A stretch of DNA of 20,516 bases. Origin: a virus. The translations under genes were made by a program, and so were the position numbers. Shown here piece by piece: positions 1 through 5,693 of this stretch. Numbering within the stretch: the first letter of the stretch is position 1; every line of letters begins with the position of its first letter. The notes below the pieces were generated by a model. That model searched no databases. It was not told the DNA's origin and saw only the letters and a program-made list of their open reading frames with translations. The DNA lies in the IMG/VR virus record IMGVR_UViG_3300017917_000579, positions 1 through 20,516 of that record; one strand, written 5' to 3'.

Positions 1-92
1 GCAGTTCTTAGAGCACTTTGGGCATTTATTTAATTTTACTATTTTTAGGGTTTAGCAACGTTAAAGGTCGCTCAAAGTGCTCTAAAAACTGC
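1..92. repeat. Long imperfect inverted repeat upstream of the first promoter
   Basis: Bases 1-23 pair with 70-92: 21 Watson-Crick pairs, one G-T pair (21/72) and one mismatch (7/86). The arms share the core AGAGCACTTTG / CAAAGTGCTCT, and the AT-rich loop is 46 bases. The right arm ends one base before the -35 box at 93. The arms may extend beyond the window edge. It could be a cruciform, an operator for a dimeric repressor, or the 3' hairpin of an upstream transcript; there is no T-tract right after it, which argues against a simple intrinsic terminator. Confidence 0.8.
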
Positions 93-121
93 TTGACAAA
101 CACCCGCAGAGGTGCTATAAT
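93..121 (+). promoter_or_regulatory. Perfect-consensus sigma70 promoter
   Basis: TTGACA (93-98) and TATAAT (116-121) are separated by exactly 17 bases, matching the bacterial housekeeping consensus at every position. Transcription would start near 128, giving a leader of about 23 bases with an AAGGAG ribosome binding site before the ATG at 151. This fits an early phage gene read by unmodified host RNA polymerase. It probably drives the tightly packed genes down to about 2816. Confidence 0.85.
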
Positions 122-150
122 CACAAAACACTAACAAAGGAGACTAGACA

Positions 151-1176
151 ATGACAGGCTTTGTAAAGATTAAACAAGGTAGTTATCGCAATCAAGCGAT
201 TAACAACGAAGTATTTCCACTGGTAAAACAGTATCAACTAGGCAGCAAAGGCGGCTTCCTTACTGTAGATGGTACAGGACGTTTTGGCAAAGACAAGATA
301 CGTGTAAGTATCGCAACTCCACAAGACTACGAATTTGTAGACGCAACAGAATACACAGGCACAGTCTCAACACAAGAAGTAGACACACATAGCAAACAAT
401 CAGATGAAGAACGTATTGCAGATATTGCACAACGTTTTGAAATACTTGAAGCAATGACTAAGGCTTGTTTGAACGGTGATGTACGTGCGCTGATTGTAAG
501 TGGCCCTCCGGGTGTAGGTAAGAGTTACATTGTTGAGGATCAAATTGAACGTGCTAACCTGTTCCAAAATATTGCTAACACTAAACCTAAACACACTGTG
601 GTTAAGGGTAGTGCTAGTGCTATTGGCCTGTACAAAACACTGTACGAATACAGCGACGAGAACAGCGTGGTAGTATTTGACGACTGTGACAGCATCTTGT
701 TTGATGATGTAAGTTTGAACTTGCTTAAAGGTGCACTTGACAGTGGTAAGTCACGTAAGATTAGTTGGTTGCTAGAATCACGTGTACTGAAAAATGAAGA
801 CATCCCTAACAGTTTTCAATTTAAGGGTGCAGTGATTTTTATCACTAACTTGAAGTTTGATGCAGTTAAGTCACAACGCCTAAAAGATCACTTAGAAGCA
901 CTACACAGTCGTTGCCACTATCTAGATTTGACACTTGATACTATGCGTGATAAACTGTTGCGTATCAAGCAAATTGCTAAGAGTGGTGCGCTGTTTGCAG
1001 AAATGGGTATTAGTGATGTTGGACAAGATGTTATTATTGACTTTTTGGACGCAAACAAGAATAAGGTACGTGAGATGAGCTTGCGTATGGCTATTAAGGT
1101 AGCACAGTTGTACAAGAGTTTTCCTACAAACTGGGAAGCAATGGCGGCAACTACTTGCTTTAAGACAGGAGCATAA
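151..1176 (+). CDS. AAA+ family ATPase
   Basis: A 341-residue protein with a clear AAA+ core in its middle: Walker A GPPGVGKS at residues 118-125, Walker B VVVFDDCD at 173-180, and a sensor-1-like ITN at 231-233. R254 is a possible arginine finger. The first ~70 residues precede the ATPase core, look beta-rich and have no assignment. AAA+ proteins of this type remodel protein or nucleic acid complexes using ATP; the target is unknown here. The ATG at 151 has a strong AAGGAG site and lies just downstream of a consensus promoter, so it is probably expressed early. Its TAA overlaps the ATG of the next gene by one base, implying translational coupling to the SGNH hydrolase. It is not the T4 clamp loader gp44 by any motif I can see. 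Confidence 0.85.
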   Translation: MTGFVKIKQGSYRNQAINNEVFPLVKQYQLGSKGGFLTVDGTGRFGKDKIRVSIATPQDYEFVDATEYTGTVSTQEVDTHSKQSDEERIADIAQRFEILEAMTKACLNGDVRALIVSGPPGVGKSYIVEDQIERANLFQNIANTKPKHTVVKGSASAIGLYKTLYEYSDENSVVVFDDCDSILFDDVSLNLLKGALDSGKSRKISWLLESRVLKNEDIPNSFQFKGAVIFITNLKFDAVKSQRLKDHLEALHSRCHYLDLTLDTMRDKLLRIKQIAKSGALFAEMGISDVGQDVIIDFLDANKNKVREMSLRMAIKVAQLYKSFPTNWEAMAATTCFKTGA

Positions 1177-1580
1177 TGCTTGATTGTTTAATCATAGGTG
1201 ACAGTATCGCTGTGGGCACTAAGATGTTTATGCCCCAGTGTGCTGACTATGCCAAAGGTGGCATTACCAGTCACGGATGGTTAAAGCGTTATAGCACTAA
1301 CGATCTCAGTGCTAACAGTGTTATTATCAGCCTAAGTACCAACGACTGGGAACGGGCTGATACTACTGCTAAACTACGTGAGATACGCGGCAAAGTTCGA
1401 GCCGCTCGAGTATTTTGGATTGAACCAAATCCAGAATCTAAACCTGATGCAGTAGCACACGTTAACCAAGTTGCCCGTGAGTTTGGTGATACTGTGATTA
1501 GAACCACACGCTGGCAAAAGGATAAGATACATCCAAGTTGGGCCGGTTACAAGGAACTTGCTGGTGCGACACAGAAGTAG
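1176..1580 (+). CDS. Compact SGNH/GDSL-type hydrolase
   Basis: A 134-residue protein with all four SGNH signature positions: GDS at residues 8-10 (nucleophile S10), G29 in KGGIT, N56 in STND, and D116/H119 in DKIHP at the C-terminus. SGNH enzymes are usually esterases or lipases acting on acyl groups of lipids, sugars or cell-wall polymers; here the substrate cannot be read. At 134 residues it is short for the family, which is often about 200, yet no catalytic block is missing. No signal peptide is visible. It starts inside the stop codon of the AAA+ gene (TAATG), so the two are probably co-translated. A role in modifying surface polysaccharide or envelope lipids is only inference. Confidence 0.8.
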   Translation: MLDCLIIGDSIAVGTKMFMPQCADYAKGGITSHGWLKRYSTNDLSANSVIISLSTNDWERADTTAKLREIRGKVRAARVFWIEPNPESKPDAVAHVNQVAREFGDTVIRTTRWQKDKIHPSWAGYKELAGATQK

Positions 1581-1869
1581 CACAACCGTTTACAGCCAGT
1601 GGATTAAGTTAGTTAAGAAGACTAACCCTAAAACTGGTCGTAAACACTACTCAGTGATTGTGGATAGTTATGGATACTTTGGTAGTTATCCTGGACTCAG
1701 TGGTTTAGATCTTAGACTAATCACAACTCTTTGGCGCAGTCATTTTGACCCTGCGGGTAATCGCGGCATGAGGACTTCCTTAAGTTTTAAATTTACTAAC
1801 AAAGAACAAGCAGAGCAACTTATTACCTTGGCATTACTCAAATGGGGAGAACGTTATGTGGCGAACTAA
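1564..1869 (+). CDS. Small protein of unknown function
   Basis: About 101 residues. It overlaps the end of the SGNH gene and the start of the following membrane-protein gene. The reading frame is open from a TTG at 1558, but I favour the GTG at 1564 because an AAGGA motif at 1551-1555 is 8 bases upstream of it and only 2 bases from the TTG. The protein is basic and soluble-looking, with a central aromatic stretch (SYGYFGSYPG) and a C-terminal helix rich in Leu, Ala and Glu. I do not recognise the family. Its position in the run of overlapping genes supports it being real. Confidence 0.6.
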   Translation: MRHRSSTTVYSQWIKLVKKTNPKTGRKHYSVIVDSYGYFGSYPGLSGLDLRLITTLWRSHFDPAGNRGMRTSLSFKFTNKEQAEQLITLALLKWGERYVAN

Positions 1870-2110
1870 AGCAATTAAATGGGCATGGATTACACTGGTA
1901 TTAAATGCCACTGTGGCATTAATGAACATAGGATTCAGTTACGGACATTTGATCAGACACGAATATTGGACCATGGCTATTAGTGTTAGCCTGGTTGTGC
2001 TCAACAGTTGGATAGCAGTGTGGCAATACAAGACCATAGTCAAGTATCGTGAAGAAATTAAAGAACTTATGTGGCGTACCCTATCAACTCCCTCGGAGCA
2101 GTTAAGATGA
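1856..2110 (+). CDS. Small membrane protein, two transmembrane segments
   Basis: 84 residues with two hydrophobic segments, roughly residues 9-30 and 39-58, and a charged C-terminal tail (KYREEIKEL) likely in the cytoplasm. A GGGGAG site lies 6 bases before the ATG. The gene overlaps the 3' end of the previous one by 14 bases and ends in an ATGA overlap with the next. Family unknown. It is the first of a run of very small membrane proteins whose function might be in envelope modification, superinfection exclusion or lysis control; the sequence does not decide. Confidence 0.65.
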   Translation: MWRTKAIKWAWITLVLNATVALMNIGFSYGHLIRHEYWTMAISVSLVVLNSWIAVWQYKTIVKYREEIKELMWRTLSTPSEQLR

Positions 2111-2271
2111 GATTACTATTAGCAATGATTTATAACTTGATTATTTTATCAGGCACTGTATACCTAGTAGGTTGGCAGGGCTGGAGTGCTTGGTGGTTCC
2201 TATTAACAGTATTACTATTGGCCAGTGGTAAGGACGAATGTAAAACTGGCCGTAAATTTTATGAGGAGTAA
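2107..2271 (+). CDS. Tiny membrane protein
   Basis: 54 residues, almost entirely two hydrophobic segments (about residues 2-21 and 25-40) followed by a short charged tail. The frame is open from a GTG at 2071, but the ATG at 2107 is the better start: it has a GGAG motif at 2095-2098 with 8-base spacing and forms an ATGA overlap with the upstream stop. A membrane-inserted role is the only safe statement. Unknown family. Confidence 0.6.
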   Translation: MRLLLAMIYNLIILSGTVYLVGWQGWSAWWFLLTVLLLASGKDECKTGRKFYEE

Positions 2272-2275
2272 CACT

Positions 2276-2452
2276 ATGTCACCGTATGTAAAACAAATTC
2301 TTTTTATCGTAACAGGTATTTTCCTAGTTGGACTAGTGGGCGTCTATAATGAAACAGCACAACGCTTACTTGGCCTGGTTCGCATTTGGGTGGATGTTAT
2401 CAGACATCGCCCGTGCTGCATTTCCCTCAGATTCAAAATAACACAGGAGTAA
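2276..2452 (+). CDS. Tiny membrane protein
   Basis: 58 residues from the ATG at 2276, which has a GAGGAG site 7 bases upstream; an in-frame ATG at 2225 lies inside the previous gene and is less likely. Residues 7-25 form one transmembrane helix. The C-terminal third (with RHRPCC) reads less like a natural protein, and a second frame across the same DNA (2349-2441) encodes a more typical small membrane peptide. The true 3' part of this gene is therefore uncertain. Confidence 0.5.
   Translation: MSPYVKQILFIVTGIFLVGLVGVYNETAQRLLGLVRIWVDVIRHRPCCISLRFKITQE
2349..2441 (+). CDS. Possible overlapping micro-ORF
   Basis: 30 residues beginning MKQHNAYLAW with a hydrophobic stretch (about residues 8-25) and a polar end. 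It lies entirely inside the gene at 2276-2452 in another frame. There is no clear ribosome binding site before its ATG. It is listed because its composition resembles the neighbouring small membrane proteins better than the frame it overlaps. It may be a real nested gene, or the continuation of the upstream frame after a frameshift. Confidence 0.3.
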   Translation: MKQHNAYLAWFAFGWMLSDIARAAFPSDSK

Positions 2453-2457
2453 TATAA

Positions 2458-2646
2458 ATGGAATTTTTAGAATATTTTAAGTTAGGCACACCACTTACCA
2501 CAGGGCAAGCATTTTTCCTAATGTGGTTTTTTGGTGCAGTTGGTGGTTATTGTTTTGGTCGCGCACATGCCGCATTTATTACCTTAGGTAAGTTAAGCGA
2601 TCGTGTTAACGCAACCGTTGAACGTTTGAATAAGGATGTAAAATAA
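2458..2646 (+). CDS. Small membrane protein, single transmembrane segment
   Basis: 62 residues with one glycine-rich hydrophobic segment (about residues 18-36, FFLMWFFGAVGGYCFG) and an amphipathic C-terminal helix ending in Lys. An AGGAG site lies about 8 bases before the ATG. Its stop codon TAA overlaps the next ATG by one base. The glycine-rich helix could mediate oligomerisation, as in small pore-formers, but no holin family can be assigned. Confidence 0.6.
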   Translation: MEFLEYFKLGTPLTTGQAFFLMWFFGAVGGYCFGRAHAAFITLGKLSDRVNATVERLNKDVK

Positions 2647-2816
2647 TGTTTAATAAAATCTATCGTTGGTTTGTTAAGTATGATGTAGAAATCTGTTGGT
2701 TCCTAACAGGTTGGTTCGCCGCAGAGTTCTTCCATGACTTTGCTCATGGCAACTGGTTTGCGGCTATTATTGATTTGATCTTGGTCGTAGTCAACATCAG
2801 TTTCTACAAAAAATAA
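2646..2816 (+). CDS. Tiny membrane protein closing the early gene run
   Basis: 56 residues, beginning [15 protein letters not shown] and ending in FYKK. It has a tryptophan- and phenylalanine-rich N-terminal half and a hydrophobic segment at about residues 37-53. An AAGGA site (2632-2636) lies 9 bases before the ATG, and the start overlaps the stop of the previous gene (TAATG). Unknown function. It is the last gene before the formate-tetrahydrofolate ligase unit. Confidence 0.6.
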   Translation: MFNKIYRWFVKYDVEICWFLTGWFAAEFFHDFAHGNWFAAIIDLILVVVNISFYKK

Positions 2817-2820
2817 AGTA

Positions 2821-2830
2821 TGTAAATACT
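2821..2830 (+). promoter_or_regulatory. T4-late-like promoter box before the ligase gene
   Basis: TGTAAATACT at 2821-2830, followed by AGTATG. It resembles the T4 late promoter core TATAAATA. With the T4 geometry (box from -13 to -6) transcription would start at 2834, the A of the ATG, so the mRNA would be leaderless; there is no ribosome binding site upstream. The box plus ACTAGTATG recurs before the primase gene at 19602. Confidence 0.5.
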
Positions 2831-2833
2831 AGT

Positions 2834-4441
2834 ATGAAGTCAGACATCAAAATCAATCAAGGCTACAAGGCCAAACCTATCAAAGACGTTGCTAAAAAAC
2901 TAGGGCTCAAAGACATCGAGCCCTATGGCAACTACAAAGCCAAAGTTGATCCCACACAAGTTAAAAACAAGTCGTGGGGTCGACTCATACTAGTCACAGC
3001 AGTAACACCGACACCCGCTGGTGAAGGTAAGACCACAACAACCATTGGCCTGGCAGATGGCCTACGTAAGTTACGATACAATAGTATTGTCTGCTTACGT
3101 GAGCCTGCGCTGGGTCCAGTGTTTGGTATGAAGGGTGGCGCTACTGGGGGTGGGTATGCTCAGGTATACCCCATGGAAGATATTAACCTACATTTTACAG
3201 GGGACTTCCATGCTATTGCTTCAGCACATAACTTGTTAGCTAGCCTAATAGACAACCACTTACACTGGGGTAATGCGCTGAATTTAGACACTAATCGTAT
3301 TACATGGCGTAGGGTCAGCGACATGAACGATCGTGCGCTACGCGACGTTTGTGTAGGTCTAGGAGCCCATAACAGCGTCACACGTCAAACAGGCTACGAC
3401 ATTGTAGTAGCAAGTGAAGTAATGGCCTGCTTATGTTTAGCAGGTGGATTCCAGGATTTAAAACGTAGATTGGGTAACATTACTGTAGGTTATACCTTGG
3501 ATAATAAGCCCGTTATAGCACGAGACCTTAAGGCCGAAGGTAGTATGGCAGCTTTGCTAAAAGATGCTGTAAAACCTAACCTAGTGCAGACCTTAGAAGG
3601 CACTCCTGCGCTGATACACGGCGGCCCATTTGCTAACATAGCACATGGCTGTAACAGTGTAATCGCCACTAAATTAGGCTTAAGATTGGCTGAATATGTG
3701 GTAACAGAAGCAGGATTTGGCGCCGATTTGGGTGCTGAAAAATTCATTAACATCAAATGTCGTAAAAGCGGGCTAAAGCCTGATGCTGTGGTACTTGTAG
3801 CCACTGTAAGGGCAGTTAAACACTGGGGTAACTATGATAACTTGGACAAACATATAGCCAATATCAAAACGCACTATAACCTGCCTTGTGTGGTTGCTGT
3901 AAACCGTTTTGCTGACGACACTGACGCAGATGTTCAAGCATTAATTGATCATGTTAGAACTACGTTTAACATTGAAGCAGTGGAAAGCACACACTTCCGT
4001 GATGGTGGTAAGGGTGCTACAGATCTAGCACACGAAGTTATCATGGCCATTGATGAGTCAGAAAAGACCATGGAATTGACCTACAAAGATGAAGATACAT
4101 TGTGGGATAAACTTAACACAGTGGCACGTAATATCTATGGTGCCAGTGGTGTTAGTATGGATGCTAAAGTTAGTAAGCACTTAGATTATTTACAGCAACA
4201 CTATGGCAATTACCCTATTTGTATAGCCAAAACACAGAGCAGTTTTAGTGATGACCCCTCTAACAAAGATGCTGCTACACAGTGGCACACACTAACCGTG
4301 CGTGAGTTAAGATTATGCTCGGGCGCAGAGTTTATTGTAGCCATTTGTGGTAACATTATGACCTTACCAGGTCTACCAGAACGGCCCAACGCTGAGCGTA
4401 TTGATATCAATTCTAAGGGTGACATAATAGGACTTGATTAA
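2834..4441 (+). CDS. fhs: Formate-tetrahydrofolate ligase
   Basis: A 535-residue protein that looks like a complete formate-tetrahydrofolate ligase, the enzyme making 10-formyl-tetrahydrofolate from formate, ATP and tetrahydrofolate. It feeds purine synthesis and formyl-methionine. Visible signatures: the P-loop [10 protein letters not shown] at residues 61-70, the [20 protein letters not shown] region at about 100-119, [11 protein letters not shown] in the middle, and the C-terminal [18 protein letters not shown]. The bacterial enzymes are about 555-560 residues, so this is slightly short but shows no missing block. It has its own promoter-like box, apparently no Shine-Dalgarno site, and a strong terminator 60 bases downstream, so it looks like a separate transcription unit. 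Composition looks like its phage neighbours. As a phage gene it would be an auxiliary metabolic gene boosting nucleotide supply, which is inference. Confidence 0.95.
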   Translation: MKSDIKINQGYKAKPIKDVAKKLGLKDIEPYGNYKAKVDPTQVKNKSWGRLILVTAVTPTPAGEGKTTTTIGLADGLRKLRYNSIVCLREPALGPVFGMKGGATGGGYAQVYPMEDINLHFTGDFHAIASAHNLLASLIDNHLHWGNALNLDTNRITWRRVSDMNDRALRDVCVGLGAHNSVTRQTGYDIVVASEVMACLCLAGGFQDLKRRLGNITVGYTLDNKPVIARDLKAEGSMAALLKDAVKPNLVQTLEGTPALIHGGPFANIAHGCNSVIATKLGLRLAEYVVTEAGFGADLGAEKFINIKCRKSGLKPDAVVLVATVRAVKHWGNYDNLDKHIANIKTHYNLPCVVAVNRFADDTDADVQALIDHVRTTFNIEAVESTHFRDGGKGATDLAHEVIMAIDESEKTMELTYKDEDTLWDKLNTVARNIYGASGVSMDAKVSKHLDYLQQHYGNYPICIAKTQSSFSDDPSNKDAATQWHTLTVRELRLCSGAEFIVAICGNIMTLPGLPERPNAERIDINSKGDIIGLD

Positions 4442-4532
4442 ATATTTAGGTAGTACTCCATTGCACTTTCTATTGTCTAGCTCCTTGTGCAATGGCCTTA
4501 TAGCCCAAATGGAAACATTTGGGCTTTTTTTT
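4423..4532 (+). ncRNA. Candidate small RNA downstream of the ligase
   Basis: A possible promoter sits at the 3' end of the ligase gene: TTGATA (4401-4406), 16 bases, CATAAT (4423-4428), which would start RNA near 4435. The 98-base product would hold a 9-bp hairpin CCATTGCAC/GTGCAATGG (4458-4466 with 4487-4495, 20-base loop) and then the intrinsic terminator hairpin and T-tract ending at 4532. The first hairpin has no T-tract and is not needed for termination. It could instead be a 3' untranslated structure of the ligase mRNA. The pairing is visible; the RNA itself is inferred. Confidence 0.35.
4503..4532 (+). terminator. Strong intrinsic terminator
   Basis: GCCCAAATG (4503-4511) and CATTTGGGC (4516-4524) form a perfect 9-bp stem closed by a GAAA tetraloop, followed by eight T residues (4525-4532). 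This is a textbook Rho-independent terminator on the plus strand. It ends the formate-tetrahydrofolate ligase unit and sits immediately before the -35 element of the next promoter (from 4534). Confidence 0.92.
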
Positions 4533-4533
4533 C

Positions 4534-4562
4534 TTGCAAATCAGATTTAAATATCATATACT
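4534..4562 (+). promoter_or_regulatory. Sigma70-like promoter with leaderless geometry
   Basis: TTGCAA (4534-4539), 17 bases, TATACT (4557-4562). The ATG at 4569 begins 6 bases after the -10 element, so transcription would start at or beside the start codon. No Shine-Dalgarno motif precedes this ATG. The spacing from -10 to ATG is the same as before the primase gene at 19602. Confidence 0.6.
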
Positions 4563-4568
4563 AATAGT

Positions 4569-5693
4569 ATGTTAAAGTTTACACACGTCGAAGACTACAT
4601 CGAAGTACTAGCAGGCTATGATCCAGGATCTACAGTCTTGTTTAACACTGGCAAGTACACGTTCAGTTTGGCTCGCTATGATGTTAAAATAGTTGAAAGT
4701 ATGGCCAATGCCACAGTGTGGAGCAGTATGGCTCTTACTGATCGGCAAGGTGAACTGGCACTTAAACTTGTAGAAAAGTATCGCAGACAATATGCTAATC
4801 AAGGCATAGATATCACACCCGTTATTGAAAATCCCTCGTGGCGTATGCCCTTACGCAAAGTTGATCGCACACAGCGCATTTGGTTAGAAGATGGTGAAAT
4901 TAAAATTAAATTTCCCTACAATCAAAATTGGATTGATGACATACGTGGTTTTAAAGAAGTTAGTCAAGGACATGCTGAGTGGCGTAATGACAACAAGCAC
5001 TGGAGCCTAGGCCTAACAGAATATAATGTTAATTGGGTAGTAGCCTGGGGTGAAACATGGAAAATTGATATTGACCCAGAAGTCAGAGATCTGTACAATA
5101 AAATATTGCTAGCAGAAACCGAATCATACGAAATTAAACTAATACAACACGAAGATCGTTTTGAAATTACCAATGCAGCTGAGTCTCTGATCAACTACAT
5201 TAACGAACACCTAGGCGGCTTTGGCCTAGACAATGTCACCCGATTAGTTGACTCAGCAGGTGTGTTAGGCTACACAGTTGATCGTGGTATTAAATATGAT
5301 GAACTATTAGATCTATTTGGACCAGAACGATTGGTGCACGTACCAAGTACAGAATCAGGCAGTTTAGACCTGATATTTGACTATGCTGAACTAACAGATC
5401 GCTGGCCAGTGTACATATATAATCCAGGTACAAGTCAGCAAATTGATCTTAGTAGATTTACCGACAGCGAAATAGTTAAATTTGACCCTGCAGGTAAGAC
5501 TAAAAGATCTGACTACAACTTTTGGACTACCAAGGTAATCTATGTTAATAAGATACCCAAGGTGTGGGAGTGGCCAATACCATTGTTAGTTAGCACAGTA
5601 GAAATGATGTACGGTGGCAGTCGTATGGAATGGATGACACGTGCAGAAAAAATTATACATTATAGTTATGTTCCTTTGAGAGAAAAATCCTAA
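4569..5693 (+). CDS. Unknown protein with annealing-helicase-like accessory segment
   Basis: 374 residues, not recognised as a whole. Residues 109-152 (GEIKIKFPYNQNWIDDIRG through NDNKHWSLGLTEYN) follow the pattern of the HARP-type or helicase-accessory segment seen before SNF2-like annealing helicases: a hydrophobic strand, a helix ending in an arginine-containing turn, then W...K.W. No Walker motif is present, so it is not itself an ATPase. It starts without a Shine-Dalgarno site and its TAA overlaps the ATG of the UvsW gene (TAATG), implying fixed stoichiometry with UvsW. A DNA-binding partner or targeting subunit for the helicase is a reasonable inference; it could equally be a structural or regulatory protein. 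Confidence 0.6.
   Translation: MLKFTHVEDYIEVLAGYDPGSTVLFNTGKYTFSLARYDVKIVESMANATVWSSMALTDRQGELALKLVEKYRRQYANQGIDITPVIENPSWRMPLRKVDRTQRIWLEDGEIKIKFPYNQNWIDDIRGFKEVSQGHAEWRNDNKHWSLGLTEYNVNWVVAWGETWKIDIDPEVRDLYNKILLAETESYEIKLIQHEDRFEITNAAESLINYINEHLGGFGLDNVTRLVDSAGVLGYTVDRGIKYDELLDLFGPERLVHVPSTESGSLDLIFDYAELTDRWPVYIYNPGTSQQIDLSRFTDSEIVKFDPAGKTKRSDYNFWTTKVIYVNKIPKVWEWPIPLLVSTVEMMYGGSRMEWMTRAEKIIHYSYVPLREKS

Noticed and set aside
1558-1563. TTG start for the gene ending at 1869
   Set aside because: AAGGA is only 2 bases from this TTG; the GTG at 1564 has normal 8-base spacing.
2071-2106. GTG start for the tiny membrane protein ending at 2271
   Set aside because: The ATG at 2107 has a Shine-Dalgarno motif and an ATGA overlap; the 12 extra residues lie inside the previous gene.
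2834-4441. Ligase gene as host DNA joined by misassembly
   Set aside because: It sits 17 bases after one phage gene, shares its start-site box with the phage primase gene and has composition like its neighbours; not excluded without reads.
4458-4495. Hairpin considered as part of a tRNA
   Set aside because: Only one stem forms; there are no D, anticodon and T arms and no acceptor stem around it.
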